Positions 31,022 to 39,413 of a stretch of DNA of 64,000 nucleotides are shown here, piece by piece. The stretch is from the NCBI RefSeq assembly GCF_023702635.1, contig NZ_CP098455.1, forward strand, positions 3,286,001-3,350,000, given 5' to 3'. The stretch comes from Spongiibacter taiwanensis (GTDB taxonomy: Bacteria > Pseudomonadota > Gammaproteobacteria > Pseudomonadales > Spongiibacteraceae). The translations under genes were made by a program, and so were the position numbers. The notes beneath the pieces are model-generated. The model was not told the origin of the DNA. It did no database searches and worked only from the letters and a program-made list of their open reading frames with translations. Within the stretch, counting starts at the first letter, position 1. Every line of letters starts with the position of its first letter.

Positions 31022-33325
31022 CTAGCTCGCCTGCCGTTCGAGGCTTTGAATCAGGTTTGAGAAGGCCTCGGCGGTCATGGGCGAATTGCGGTAGAAGCCT
31101 TCCAGGCAACGCGTGGAGTTGGCCTTGAGGTATTGCATCTGGCTGTCTGTCTCCACGCCGTCGGCGATCAGCGTCATGCCGAGGCTTTTGCCCAAAGTGC
31201 AAATTGCCTCTGCCCGTTCGCGGTCCTCGTTGTCCGGGCTGAGATTGCTGACAAAGCTGCGGTCGAGTTTGATCACATCCACAGGAAGGCTGCGCAAATT
31301 GCCCATGCAGGAATAGCCAACGCCAAAGTTGCCCAGGGCGATGCGCACACCGAGGGCTTTGAGGTTGCTGAGTATTTTGATGCTTTTGTCGATGTCTTCC
31401 ATCAACACGCTTTCGCTGATTTCGACCTCCAGGCACTCGGGTGGCAGGCCGGCATCCTTGAGTGCTGATTGAATGTCGGCAAGCAGGTGGCTGGCGTAAA
31501 ACATTGGCCGCCACAGCTCCACAGCGATGCACAGGGTTTGGCCCGAGGCCGCCAACCATTGCTGATGCAGGCGGCAGGCCTGGTTGAGCATCCATCGGCC
31601 AATCGGGACCAACAGGCCCATCTCTTCAGCCGCTTTCAGGAAGCGAGAGGGTGTCACAAGGCCCATATGGGGGTGTTGCCAGCGCAGCACCGCCTGCACG
31701 CCGGAAATGCCGTCCCGTTTGAGGTTCTGTTTGACTTGAAACATCAGCGTGAACTGGTCGCGCTCCAGTGCCTGTCGCAAGTTGCTCTCGAGGGCCAGGC
31801 GCTCAATGGATTCGGCGTGCAAATTAGAGGAGTAAAGCTGGAAGGTGTTTTTGCCCTCTTGCTTGGCCTTGTACATGGCGATATCGGCGTGCTTGGTAAG
31901 GGTTTCTTCATCGCGGCCGTCTTCGGGGAACATACTGATGCCGATACTGGCGGTGACGCTGAAGTTTTGACCGGCGAGCTGGTAGGGTTTTGCAACGGTC
32001 TGAATAATTTTGCGGGCGACGGTCACGCATTCTTCCGCGGTTTTCACCACGGGCAAAATAACCACAAACTCGTCGCCGCCCAGGCGGGCGACGATATCGC
32101 TTTCTCGCAGGGCATCGCGCAAGCGCTGGGACACCTCCTTGAGCAAATCATCCCCGGCGTCGTGGCCAAGAGTGTCGTTGATGTATTTAAAGTGATCCAG
32201 GTCCAGAAACATCAAGGCCAACTGGGTGTTGGCGCGTACCCCCTGGGCGATATTCTGGCTCAGCAGTTTGCTGAACAGACTGCGGTTGGGCAGGCCAGTG
32301 AGACCGTCGTGGTAGGCCAGGTATTCGATCTGCTCTGCATGGGCGATCTTGTTTTCCACCTCGAGTCGGCGACTGCGGGCGAGCTGGGCGCTGAGCCGCC
32401 ACAGCAAGCCAATGACCAGCAATAACAAAAGGTTGATAAGGGCTCCGCGCGCGATATAGGTGTCAGCTCGCGCTTGCATTGGGGCGTGTTGCTCTGCCTC
32501 CGACAGCCCCACTGCGACCGCCAGCGGAAAACCAAACAGCGCGCGGGCGGAGATGTAGCGCAGCTCGCCATCCAGTGGGGAGCGGCGCAACAGCGATACG
32601 GTTTCCATGTCGCTGGCCAGGCCCTCCATGAACTCGCCATAGTTCATCGGTTCGCCCGCGATGACCTGCTGTCCCAAGCGGCGCACTTTGACCTGCCCCT
32701 CGGTGCCGATCAGCGCCAGCATGCCGTTTTCACCCATTCGGCTCTCGTCATAGCTGCTGGTGAAAAAGGCCGCGTCTGCTTCGATAACCGCCACGCCAAC
32801 GAAGTCGCCCTGTTGATTGCTCAGGCGGCGGCGGAACTGCAAATACTCGCTTGAGCTTGTCGTGGCTGCCGGTGCATCGATAATCAGGTTATCGCTCTGG
32901 GCGTGAGTCGCCAGGGTGTCTTCGTCCACGGGGTAGGCCAATGTGGCAGAGCCGGGCAAGGGCCGGCCGCCTGGGCCCAAGATGGCGATGTTGAACAACA
33001 GGGTTGGGGGCAGCAGTTCTCGCACTGACAGTTCGGCGAGAATTTGATCACGTGGCTGCTGATCAAAGGCGTATTGAATGATTTTGAAGTTCTGCTCAAT
33101 TTCCCGCAGTACTCTGAGTACCTGGGCCTCATAGGTTTCTGTCAGTTCCCGGGTCATGGCAAGGGCGCTGTCGCGGGTGGCTTGAGTATCGACCCGGATC
33201 AGCAAGACCGTGCCCATCCATAGCACGGCACTGACGATCAGGGCCAAGGCCGGAAACAGAATTTGTGTTTCGGTGACGCGCTGAGCCATGCGTTTGAAGG
33301 GTTTTGTTTTCATCATATCGGCCAT
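31022..33325 (-). CDS. Membrane diguanylate cyclase with degenerate EAL domain
   Basis: 767 residues. TM1 at about 23-45, a periplasmic sensor of Cache type (about 46-285), TM2 at about 293-313, a short coiled coil, then GGDEF (about 335-500) and EAL (about 510-760). The cyclase is intact: DGLTGLPNR, RLGGDEFVVIL, and an inhibitory RxxD site (RESD) five residues before GGDEF. The EAL domain has lost its chemistry: the EAL box reads QAV, the Asp pair of the DDFG box reads GNFG, and the late EGVE reads DGVE. So it should make c-di-GMP and use the EAL part only to bind or signal. It is the last gene of an operon with the binding protein and porin. Confidence 0.9.
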   Translation of the reverse strand: MADMMKTKPFKRMAQRVTETQILFPALALIVSAVLWMGTVLLIRVDTQATRDSALAMTRELTETYEAQVLRVLREIEQNFKIIQYAFDQQPRDQILAELSVRELLPPTLLFNIAILGPGGRPLPGSATLAYPVDEDTLATHAQSDNLIIDAPAATTSSSEYLQFRRRLSNQQGDFVGVAVIEADAAFFTSSYDESRMGENGMLALIGTEGQVKVRRLGQQVIAGEPMNYGEFMEGLASDMETVSLLRRSPLDGELRYISARALFGFPLAVAVGLSEAEQHAPMQARADTYIARGALINLLLLLVIGLLWRLSAQLARSRRLEVENKIAHAEQIEYLAYHDGLTGLPNRSLFSKLLSQNIAQGVRANTQLALMFLDLDHFKYINDTLGHDAGDDLLKEVSQRLRDALRESDIVARLGGDEFVVILPVVKTAEECVTVARKIIQTVAKPYQLAGQNFSVTASIGISMFPEDGRDEETLTKHADIAMYKAKQEGKNTFQLYSSNLHAESIERLALESNLRQALERDQFTLMFQVKQNLKRDGISGVQAVLRWQHPHMGLVTPSRFLKAAEEMGLLVPIGRWMLNQACRLHQQWLAASGQTLCIAVELWRPMFYASHLLADIQSALKDAGLPPECLEVEISESVLMEDIDKSIKILSNLKALGVRIALGNFGVGYSCMGNLRSLPVDVIKLDRSFVSNLSPDNEDRERAEAICTLGKSLGMTLIADGVETDSQMQYLKANSTRCLEGFYRNSPMTAEAFSNLIQSLERQAS

Positions 33326-33340
33326 TGAGATAGCGCCCGG

Positions 33341-33778
33341 CTATTGGGCGAGCTTTAGCACTTTGACGGAGCTGTCGACACTGGCAGCATCAATGTAGCC
33401 GATCGCACCCGGGCTGCTGGCCACCAGTGCTTTCACAGCGGTGTCGCTGGCAACCTGGCGTGGCGGCTTGCCCCGGCCGGTAAAGATCATTTTTGACCAA
33501 TGCGCCTTAACACTGGCGGGATTCCAGTTGACCACGTTTTCATAAAATTCCTGTCTGGCCTGACTGCCTTCGGGCTGGTCGACGGGGGTGACCCTGATGC
33601 GCCCATCCAGGTAGTTGTTGCGGCCCAAGAAGATATTGGCGATGTGGCTTTTGCTGAGCGAATTTACTGGGCTGTCGGCGGCGACGACCACAACGACCTC
33701 GGCACTGGCCGAATGCACCATCTGAGACAGCATGACCGAGGCCGCCAGGCAGCTAATCAGTTTCATTGCGTATCTCAT
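33341..33778 (-). CDS. Small periplasmic phosphate-binding-like protein
   Basis: 145 residues with a signal peptide (cleavage after about SASA, residue 26). The mature part, with SLSKSHIANIFLGRNNYLDG, SQARQEFYENVV and SSPGAIGYIDAASV, resembles one lobe of PstS-type phosphate-binding proteins, but it is less than half their length. Such short forms are common next to porins and c-di-GMP proteins in marine gammaproteobacteria. Its ATG overlaps the stop of the porin gene (TAATG), and the GGDEF gene starts 15 nt downstream. The ligand is unknown; it may feed the Cache sensor. Confidence 0.8.
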   Translation of the reverse strand: MRYAMKLISCLAASVMLSQMVHSASAEVVVVVAADSPVNSLSKSHIANIFLGRNNYLDGRIRVTPVDQPEGSQARQEFYENVVNWNPASVKAHWSKMIFTGRGKPPRQVASDTAVKALVASSPGAIGYIDAASVDSSVKVLKLAQ

Positions 33779-35094
33779 TAGAAAACAAAGTCCATGCTGA
33801 GGCTGATGACATTGGCTGAATTACCCGCTGAAAAGTCCCCTGTCGGGTTTACAAACCGGCCGATGTTGCGGGCACCGTCCTTCGACTCCACGTGGTCGAA
33901 CTGAAGTTTGAGGGCGAGGCCGGGCGCGTAGTCCCAGCGCAGGCCGACCCCGAAACTGCGTTGATCAAAGGTGAAGGAGTCGATGGTCAGCGCCACACCC
34001 TGATTGAGTTGATTGACCTGCTCGGCCTCCTCGGGGCTCAAGCCTTCGGTGCTCAGTTGCGCCTCATCTCGCCGGTCTGCTTTGACCTGGGCAACACTGA
34101 GGTAGGGAGTGAAGGCGCCCAGCCGGCGGCCGACGGTCAGATACCAGGCGTGGGTATCAGAGATAAAGGTGCGGTCGTCGGTGCGAACCACGGCAAGTTC
34201 GCTGCGCAACAGCCAGTTGTTGGGTTGATGCTGAAGGCCAGCGGCAAAAATCTCGTAGGTGCCGCCGCGGTTGCGGATCAAGCGAATATTGTCTCGGGCG
34301 GCGGCGCCGTTGCTGCCGGGATCATCCTTGAACGCAGACAAACCGGTGGCCAGAGCGCTGAGCTCGGTGGAGTTCAGGTCAAAATTAATATTGGAGTAGG
34401 CCAGCCGGAAGGTGGTGGCGGCGATGTCGAGACGATACTCGAATTCCCACAGGTCGCGAGCTTTGACGTTGGCGCCGTTGGCAAAGTTTTCCTTGGTGGT
34501 GCCCCAGGATGCGCTGACGGTATGGGTCAGATGGCCCTGGGGGATCTGGTAGCGCGCATCAAACCCCTGTTTGTGGGTGATGGGGTTGAGGCTGTACAGC
34601 TCATTGGGCAGACGTACCCACGTCTGGCTGTAACTCACCAGTCGTGTCTGGGATTCCATAAAGGGCGCGGTCACAATGCGTCCTGCGCGCAGGCTCAGCT
34701 CGGGCAAGGGGTGGTATTGAACGAAGGCCCACTCGACTTCCGGCGAGTAGCTGCCATCGTACTGGTATTCCGAGACCACCTGGGCGATGACGGTGATGTC
34801 ATTGGCGAAGTCGGCGTCAAGCTGCAGCCCGACTTTACTGTCGACGCTGGTGCTAATGTCCCGGGTTTTTCCGGCGCCGTTAGGCTGGAACAGGTTGCCG
34901 CTAAAATCGGCGTCATCCTGGGTGGAGTGCACGGCACCGAGGGTGCCGAAACCGTGCAAGGTGTAGTCCGGTGACCAGGGCTGGGCCGCGATCACGGGTG
35001 ACAGCAGCAAGCACGCCAGGCCGGTAGCGGCGCGCGTCCAGAAACAGGGAGCGAGCGGGTGCCGGCTGAATTTACGATTGGGGTGGTAACGCAT
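33778..35094 (-). CDS. Outer-membrane beta-barrel porin-like protein
   Basis: 438 residues with an N-terminal signal peptide (hydrophobic core ATGLACLLLSPVIAA) and a mature part of alternating strands ending in the aromatic residue Phe (ISLSMDFVF), as outer-membrane barrels do. SYSQTWVRLPNELY and SFGVGLRWDYAPGLALKLQF are typical strand-turn segments. I start at the ATG at 35094 because the signal peptide follows; the frame stays open 135 nt further upstream without clear coding sense. It is the first gene of the porin-binding protein-GGDEF operon. Substrate not known. Confidence 0.8.
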   Translation of the reverse strand: MRYHPNRKFSRHPLAPCFWTRAATGLACLLLSPVIAAQPWSPDYTLHGFGTLGAVHSTQDDADFSGNLFQPNGAGKTRDISTSVDSKVGLQLDADFANDITVIAQVVSEYQYDGSYSPEVEWAFVQYHPLPELSLRAGRIVTAPFMESQTRLVSYSQTWVRLPNELYSLNPITHKQGFDARYQIPQGHLTHTVSASWGTTKENFANGANVKARDLWEFEYRLDIAATTFRLAYSNINFDLNSTELSALATGLSAFKDDPGSNGAAARDNIRLIRNRGGTYEIFAAGLQHQPNNWLLRSELAVVRTDDRTFISDTHAWYLTVGRRLGAFTPYLSVAQVKADRRDEAQLSTEGLSPEEAEQVNQLNQGVALTIDSFTFDQRSFGVGLRWDYAPGLALKLQFDHVESKDGARNIGRFVNPTGDFSAGNSANVISLSMDFVF

Positions 35095-35389
35095 AGTGAT
35101 GGTAGTTAGGCCTTTCCTGGTTAACGTGTTGGCTGCGTATTTCCATGTTGCGCCCGTCGTTTTCTTTGATGTTCTTATTAGGTTTGCGCTCACCGTGGTC
35201 GGAGTTTCCCGGTCGGCGCTAATTCTCACAGCAATAACACTAGAGCAAAGCGAAACTGCCGCCTATCCGTAGTTATGCAGAGGGTCCCTGGTTGGGGTTT
35301 GAGGGGATGGCCTCCGGGGGAGGGGCTATGGAAGTAAGGCGCCGAGCGGCGCAATCAGATTGCGCCAGTGCCATGCTGCTGGTTGAAGG

Positions 35390-36100
35390 TCAGTAGTAGA
35401 GGGCGCCGATCAGGGCGGGGACGGCGGTTTCCACTCGCAGAATGCGTGGGCCGAGACTGATCCCGGTCATGCCCGCGCTGAGCAATTTGTCCACTTCGTA
35501 AGGAATAAATCCGCCCTCGGGGCCAATCGCCAGCAGGCAGGGCTTCTGGGGAGCCCCATCACAGGCAACCTCGGCGTAGGGGTGGGCAAGTAAACCGGTG
35601 CGCTGCGACAACCACTCGGGCAGGTGGTCTTCCACGAAGGGTTTGAACAAGGTAGCCCGGGTCAGGCTCGGCAGGTGGGTGTCGCCGCTTTGGACCAGGC
35701 CCTCGAGCATGGCATTGCGAAGGTGGTCATCGTCTACCAGCGGGCTCTGCCAATAGCTCTTTTCGACCCGGTAGCTGTTGATCAAAATGATGTTCTCGAC
35801 CCCCAGCTCGGTGGCGGCGGCCAGAACGCGGCGGGCCACCTTGGGGCGAGGTAAGGCCAGTAACAGGGTTAAAGGCAGTTTTGCGGGCGGTGGGGTATCG
35901 AGGGTCACTTCCAGGGTGACGCTATTATTGCTCAACTCGATAATCGTACCACTACCCCGGAGGCCGTCCAGCTGGCCAACCTTGAGTGAGTCACCCACGG
36001 CGCTGCCCAGTACCTGGATGATGTGACGAGCCCGCTGATCGGTGAGTTGTACCCGCCCGGGGCGGGTGAAATCTGCCTCCGTGAGCAGAAGTAAATTCAC
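35390..36100 (-). CDS. rsmE: 16S rRNA (uracil-1498-N3)-methyltransferase RsmE
   Basis: 236 residues: an N-terminal PUA-like domain ([19 protein letters not shown]) and a SPOUT methyltransferase with the knot motifs [18 protein letters not shown] and [21 protein letters not shown]. It methylates U1498 in the decoding region of 16S rRNA. The GTG at 36100 overlaps the rimO stop (GTGA) and gives the family N-terminus; a GTG 15 nt earlier is also possible. It is coupled to rimO, so two translation-related modification genes share an operon. Confidence 0.95.
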   Translation of the reverse strand: MNLLLLTEADFTRPGRVQLTDQRARHIIQVLGSAVGDSLKVGQLDGLRGSGTIIELSNNSVTLEVTLDTPPPAKLPLTLLLALPRPKVARRVLAAATELGVENIILINSYRVEKSYWQSPLVDDDHLRNAMLEGLVQSGDTHLPSLTRATLFKPFVEDHLPEWLSQRTGLLAHPYAEVACDGAPQKPCLLAIGPEGGFIPYEVDKLLSAGMTGISLGPRILRVETAVPALIGALYY

Positions 36101-37413
36101 GCCGGCTCGGCCCACAAATCGTATTCGTCGGCGCCGATAATATTCACGACCAGGGCGTCGCCGGGTTGCACATCGGTCACTCCGTCGAGGTAAACCTTGC
36201 CGTCAATTTCTGGGGCGTCGGCAATGCTGCGGCCCACTGCGCCTTCTTCGTCGACATAGTCGATCAGCACTTCCTGTTGACTGCCAATTTTGGCCTGCAG
36301 GCGAGCGCTGGAGATTTCCTGGGCAACAGCCATAAAGCGCTCCCAGCGATCTTTCTTGATCTCGTCGGGCACCTGGTCGGGCAGTTCATTGGCACTGGCG
36401 CCCTCCACCGGGGAGTACTCGAAGCAGCCGACCCGATCGAGTTGGGCTTCTTTGAGCCAGTCCAGCAGCATCTGGAAGTCTTCCTCGGTTTCGCCGGGAA
36501 AGCCGACGATGAAGGTAGAGCGGATGACCAGGTCGGGGCAGATTTCCCGCCAGGCCTTGATTCGCTCCAGGGTCTTTTCCTGATGAGCCGGGCGCTTCAT
36601 GGCCTTGAGAATTTTCGGGCTGGCATGCTGAAAGGGGATGTCCAGGTAGGGCAGGATCTTGCCCTCGGCCATCAGCGGAATCACGTTGTCCACGTGGGGG
36701 TAGGGGTAGACATAATGCAGCCGTACCCACACCCCCATCTCGCCAAGGGCTTCGCACAGCTCCAACATTCGGCTCTTGACCGGGCGGCCGTTCCAGAAGC
36801 CGGTGCGGTATTTAATGTCCACACCGTAAGCGCTGGTGTCCTGGGAAATGACCAGCAGTTCGCGAACACCCGCTTTGACCAGGCGCTGGGCTTCTTCAAG
36901 CACATCGCCAATGGGGCGGCTGACCAGATCGCCGCGCATGGAGGGAATAATGCAAAAGCTGCAGCGGTGGTTACAGCCCTCAGAAATTTTCAGGTAGGCG
37001 TAGTGCCGGGGGGTCAACTTGATGCCCTGGGGCGGCACCAGGTCGGTAAAGGGGTCGTGGGCTTTCACCGGCGGTGCCCATTCATGTACCGCGGTGACCA
37101 CTTCCTCGTAGGCGGCAGGCCCGCTGACCGCCAGCACGTCGGGGTGAACGGCGCGAATTTTTGCATCATCGCCCATGCAGCCGGTCACGATGACTTTGCC
37201 ATTTTCCTTGAGCGCCTCGCCGATAGCGTCGAGGGATTCCTGTTTGGCACTGTCTATGAACCCACAGGTATTGACTACCACCACGTCGGCGTCGTTGTAG
37301 CTAGGCACCAGATCGTAGCCTTCCATACGCAATTGGGTAAGGATGCGCTCAGAATCCACTAGCGCTTTGGGGCAGCCCAGACTGACAAAGCCGACTTTAG
37401 GGGGCGTGGCCAT
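36097..37413 (-). CDS. rimO: Ribosomal protein S12 methylthiotransferase RimO
   Basis: 438 residues. The N-terminal UPF0004 domain has three cysteines for one [4Fe-4S] cluster (SLGCPK, VNTCGF, TGCMGD). The radical-SAM domain has CNHRCSFC for the second cluster, and a TRAM domain forms the C-terminus. RimO adds a methylthio group to Asp in ribosomal protein uS12. The [12 protein letters not shown] start separates it from MiaB. Complete, first gene before rsmE. Confidence 0.97.
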   Translation of the reverse strand: MATPPKVGFVSLGCPKALVDSERILTQLRMEGYDLVPSYNDADVVVVNTCGFIDSAKQESLDAIGEALKENGKVIVTGCMGDDAKIRAVHPDVLAVSGPAAYEEVVTAVHEWAPPVKAHDPFTDLVPPQGIKLTPRHYAYLKISEGCNHRCSFCIIPSMRGDLVSRPIGDVLEEAQRLVKAGVRELLVISQDTSAYGVDIKYRTGFWNGRPVKSRMLELCEALGEMGVWVRLHYVYPYPHVDNVIPLMAEGKILPYLDIPFQHASPKILKAMKRPAHQEKTLERIKAWREICPDLVIRSTFIVGFPGETEEDFQMLLDWLKEAQLDRVGCFEYSPVEGASANELPDQVPDEIKKDRWERFMAVAQEISSARLQAKIGSQQEVLIDYVDEEGAVGRSIADAPEIDGKVYLDGVTDVQPGDALVVNIIGADEYDLWAEPA

Positions 37414-37687
37414 AATTGGAACCTCGGGGAAGAATGCTCAGGAGAAAACCGCGCATTCTAGCCGATCGCGGTGCTCTCGCCTATGCCGGCTCGCAGGGTC
37501 GGAATATCGGTATTGCATCCCCCTAGGTTGGTGGCGTATAGATAGCGAAAATAGTGTCGGAAGTTCGTCGGGCTTAAGTTCATGCCAGCCTTTGGGATCT
37601 GCCAGGCGCTGTCGGCAAGTGCAAAGAGGGTGATTGAGCGGCGGCGCTGTCAGTGCCCGCCGGGATTTGTGTTGAGGGAGACAATTG

Positions 37688-37996
37688 ATGGCCCAGCCAG
37701 AGAGTTTTATTTCGGCGTCACTGCCCAACGAGGAGGAGCAGGACGAATACATTGAAGTGGTGATTGACAACGGCCCCGACATGCGTGATCGCTTCGCGGT
37801 GGTCTTTGTTGATGATGCCGGTCGGGCGCACACGGTGGCTGCCGGGGTTGATCGTAAGGGCAATGTTGGTGTGGTGGATGTCTTTGAGGGGCGGCCAAAG
37901 CCCGGTGTGGGTCGGCGCATTGAATGGCACGATCTGCCGGGGCAATACCAGGGCCTGATCTGGTCTCAATTTGAGGAGCTCAACGGCAGTAGCTGA
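37688..37996 (+). CDS. Hypothetical protein
   Basis: 102 residues, acidic, with no signal peptide or membrane segment. The sequence is a run of likely strands (EYIEVVIDNG, RFAVVFVDDAG, HTVAAGVDRKGNVGVVDVFEG) and ends in a short helix with WSQFEEL. The ATG has GAGGGAG 8 nt upstream, which supports translation. I do not recognise a family. It is divergent from rimO and lies 54 nt before the sulfotransferase on the same strand, so it could belong to that locus. Confidence 0.55.
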   Translation: MAQPESFISASLPNEEEQDEYIEVVIDNGPDMRDRFAVVFVDDAGRAHTVAAGVDRKGNVGVVDVFEGRPKPGVGRRIEWHDLPGQYQGLIWSQFEELNGSS

Positions 37997-38050
37997 TCTT
38001 GCCTCAGTGGGTTGGGATCTCGTCAATATTTATCACAGGGAGTGCCGACA

Positions 38051-39022
38051 TTGCCTGGCAAGCAAATGCCCAGCAGACCGGATTTTCCGTCGGGCGATGA
38101 AGATAAGGTGTATCTGCCCCGGCTTGGCGATGGGCCCCTGAGGCCGGTTTTTATTATGGGGCTGCACCGGTCGGGCACGACCTTTTTGTATGACTGTCTC
38201 GCCCGCAGTTTCTCTTTCAGTCATCTTAATCTCTATCGACTCCTCTACTTTTTCAGGTTGCTGAAAAATCACTATGAGGGCGGTGAGGGCCATGACAAGC
38301 AGGCCCTCAACCGCTATCTGGGCCAGTTGGGGATTGTTGACCGTGGATTAGACAGCACAGCGATAACGGCGGAGGCGGTCGAGGAATACGGCTTTTTACT
38401 GCGCCGCTGTGGCGGCGGTTTCAGGGTGAGTGCGCACAACCAAGCGGTATTGGTGCGCCTCTGTCGGACATTGCTGGAGATCAGCCCGGGTGCAGAGGCG
38501 GTGTTGCTGAAAAATCCCTGGGATACCGGCAACGCTGATGCACTGATCCGCGCGTTTCCCGATGCTCGCTTTATTTATCTGCGGCGGGATGCCCGGGAGG
38601 TGCTCAGCAGTTCGCTGAACGCCTTGCTGAGCTACCTGCGTGGACCGCAACCTTACCTGGAATTGTTGCTAAGCCCCCGGGGAGACCGGCGAAGCTATCG
38701 CAATGGGTATCGCCTGTGGTGGGTGCTTTCTAAACTGCACTCACTGGTGGGTGAAGCGGTGCTGGCGCGGTTGGCGTTGCCGCGGTTGGTGCGGCAGGTT
38801 CGGGCACAGAACCACGCGCTGGCGCAAGAACTACAGTTGCTTCCTTCCCACCAGGTCACCGAGGTCGCTTATGCTGACTTAATGGCCGACCCGGGCGCGG
38901 TGATGGCCAGTCTGTCGTCCTTTCTCGAGCAGGATTACGTGCCCCCAAGCCAGTTTTCCGCAGCGTCCCCCCGGCCATTGCACCCGCTGGTCGCCGCACT
39001 GTCTGCCGAGATGTTTTTATAA
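38051..39022 (+). CDS. Sulfotransferase family protein
   Basis: About 323 residues with the 5'-phosphosulfate-binding loop FIMGLHRSGTTFLYDCLA near the N-terminus and a likely 3'-phosphate-binding stretch DARFIYLRRDAREVLSSSL, which is the order found in PAPS-dependent sulfotransferases. It would move sulfate from PAPS to a hydroxyl or amine. I prefer the TTG at 38051, which has AGGGAG 8 nt upstream; ATG at 38066 is an alternative. It comes before the NRPS and glycosyltransferase genes on the same strand, so the product of that locus is the likely acceptor, but there is a 390-nt gap between them. Confidence 0.8.
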   Translation: MPGKQMPSRPDFPSGDEDKVYLPRLGDGPLRPVFIMGLHRSGTTFLYDCLARSFSFSHLNLYRLLYFFRLLKNHYEGGEGHDKQALNRYLGQLGIVDRGLDSTAITAEAVEEYGFLLRRCGGGFRVSAHNQAVLVRLCRTLLEISPGAEAVLLKNPWDTGNADALIRAFPDARFIYLRRDAREVLSSSLNALLSYLRGPQPYLELLLSPRGDRRSYRNGYRLWWVLSKLHSLVGEAVLARLALPRLVRQVRAQNHALAQELQLLPSHQVTEVAYADLMADPGAVMASLSSFLEQDYVPPSQFSAASPRPLHPLVAALSAEMFL

Positions 39023-39413
39023 ATTAGCGCATAAATTTTAATGTGTCATAGCTGCATCTGATGTGAGATGGCTGCGTGGGCGCTGTTTTGCTGCTCGTCT
39101 GTGTGTCGATAATAAAATCATTATAAATTTAAGGCTCTGCTTTAATTTTGTTCGGTAGCTTTGTATAAGTGTGGCATGGGTGGAGTTGAGATCCAGTCGC
39201 AGCACTGAATTTTGTTTATGTGTCATAGTATGGGTTGTGACTGGCGTTGGGGCTCGTCCTATGCGTTAGAGGTAATGGGGTCCTCAGTTTTACTCATTGA
39301 TCACCATGGCAATATTTGCGTCAGCCAGGTGCGGCTGTTGTTTGCGTGGTGTGGGGGAGATTCCCCTCTCAGGGACCGAGTCTTCAAATGTCGTACGGAT
39401 CGGACAGCTTTTT
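39023..39413. other. AT-rich intergenic region with a direct repeat, upstream of the NRPS gene
   Basis: This gap is clearly more AT-rich than the flanking genes. It holds the 11-bp direct repeat ATGTGTCATAG at 39039-39049 and 39218-39228, 179 bp apart. The open frame from 39297 to the chosen NRPS start shows no similarity to condensation domains. It probably contains the promoter and regulator sites of the synthetase. Confidence 0.5.

Noticed and set aside
30858-31595. Frame running from the acnA/GGDEF gap into the GGDEF-EAL gene on the same strand
   Set aside because: It overlaps the conserved end of the GGDEF-EAL protein in another frame, and its translation is Pro/Arg/Gln-rich noise.
33892-34974. 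Open frame of 360 codons antisense to the porin-like gene
   Set aside because: Gly/Val/Ala-rich translation without domain; the porin frame has signal peptide and strand pattern.
36166-37362. Open frame of 398 codons antisense to rimO
   Set aside because: rimO is conserved over its whole length; the antisense frame is a by-product of GC-rich third positions.
39297-39413. N-terminal extension of the NRPS from TTG 39297 or ATG 39306
   Set aside because: The 39 residues do not resemble any part of a condensation domain, which starts right after the ATG at 39414; kept only as an alternative.
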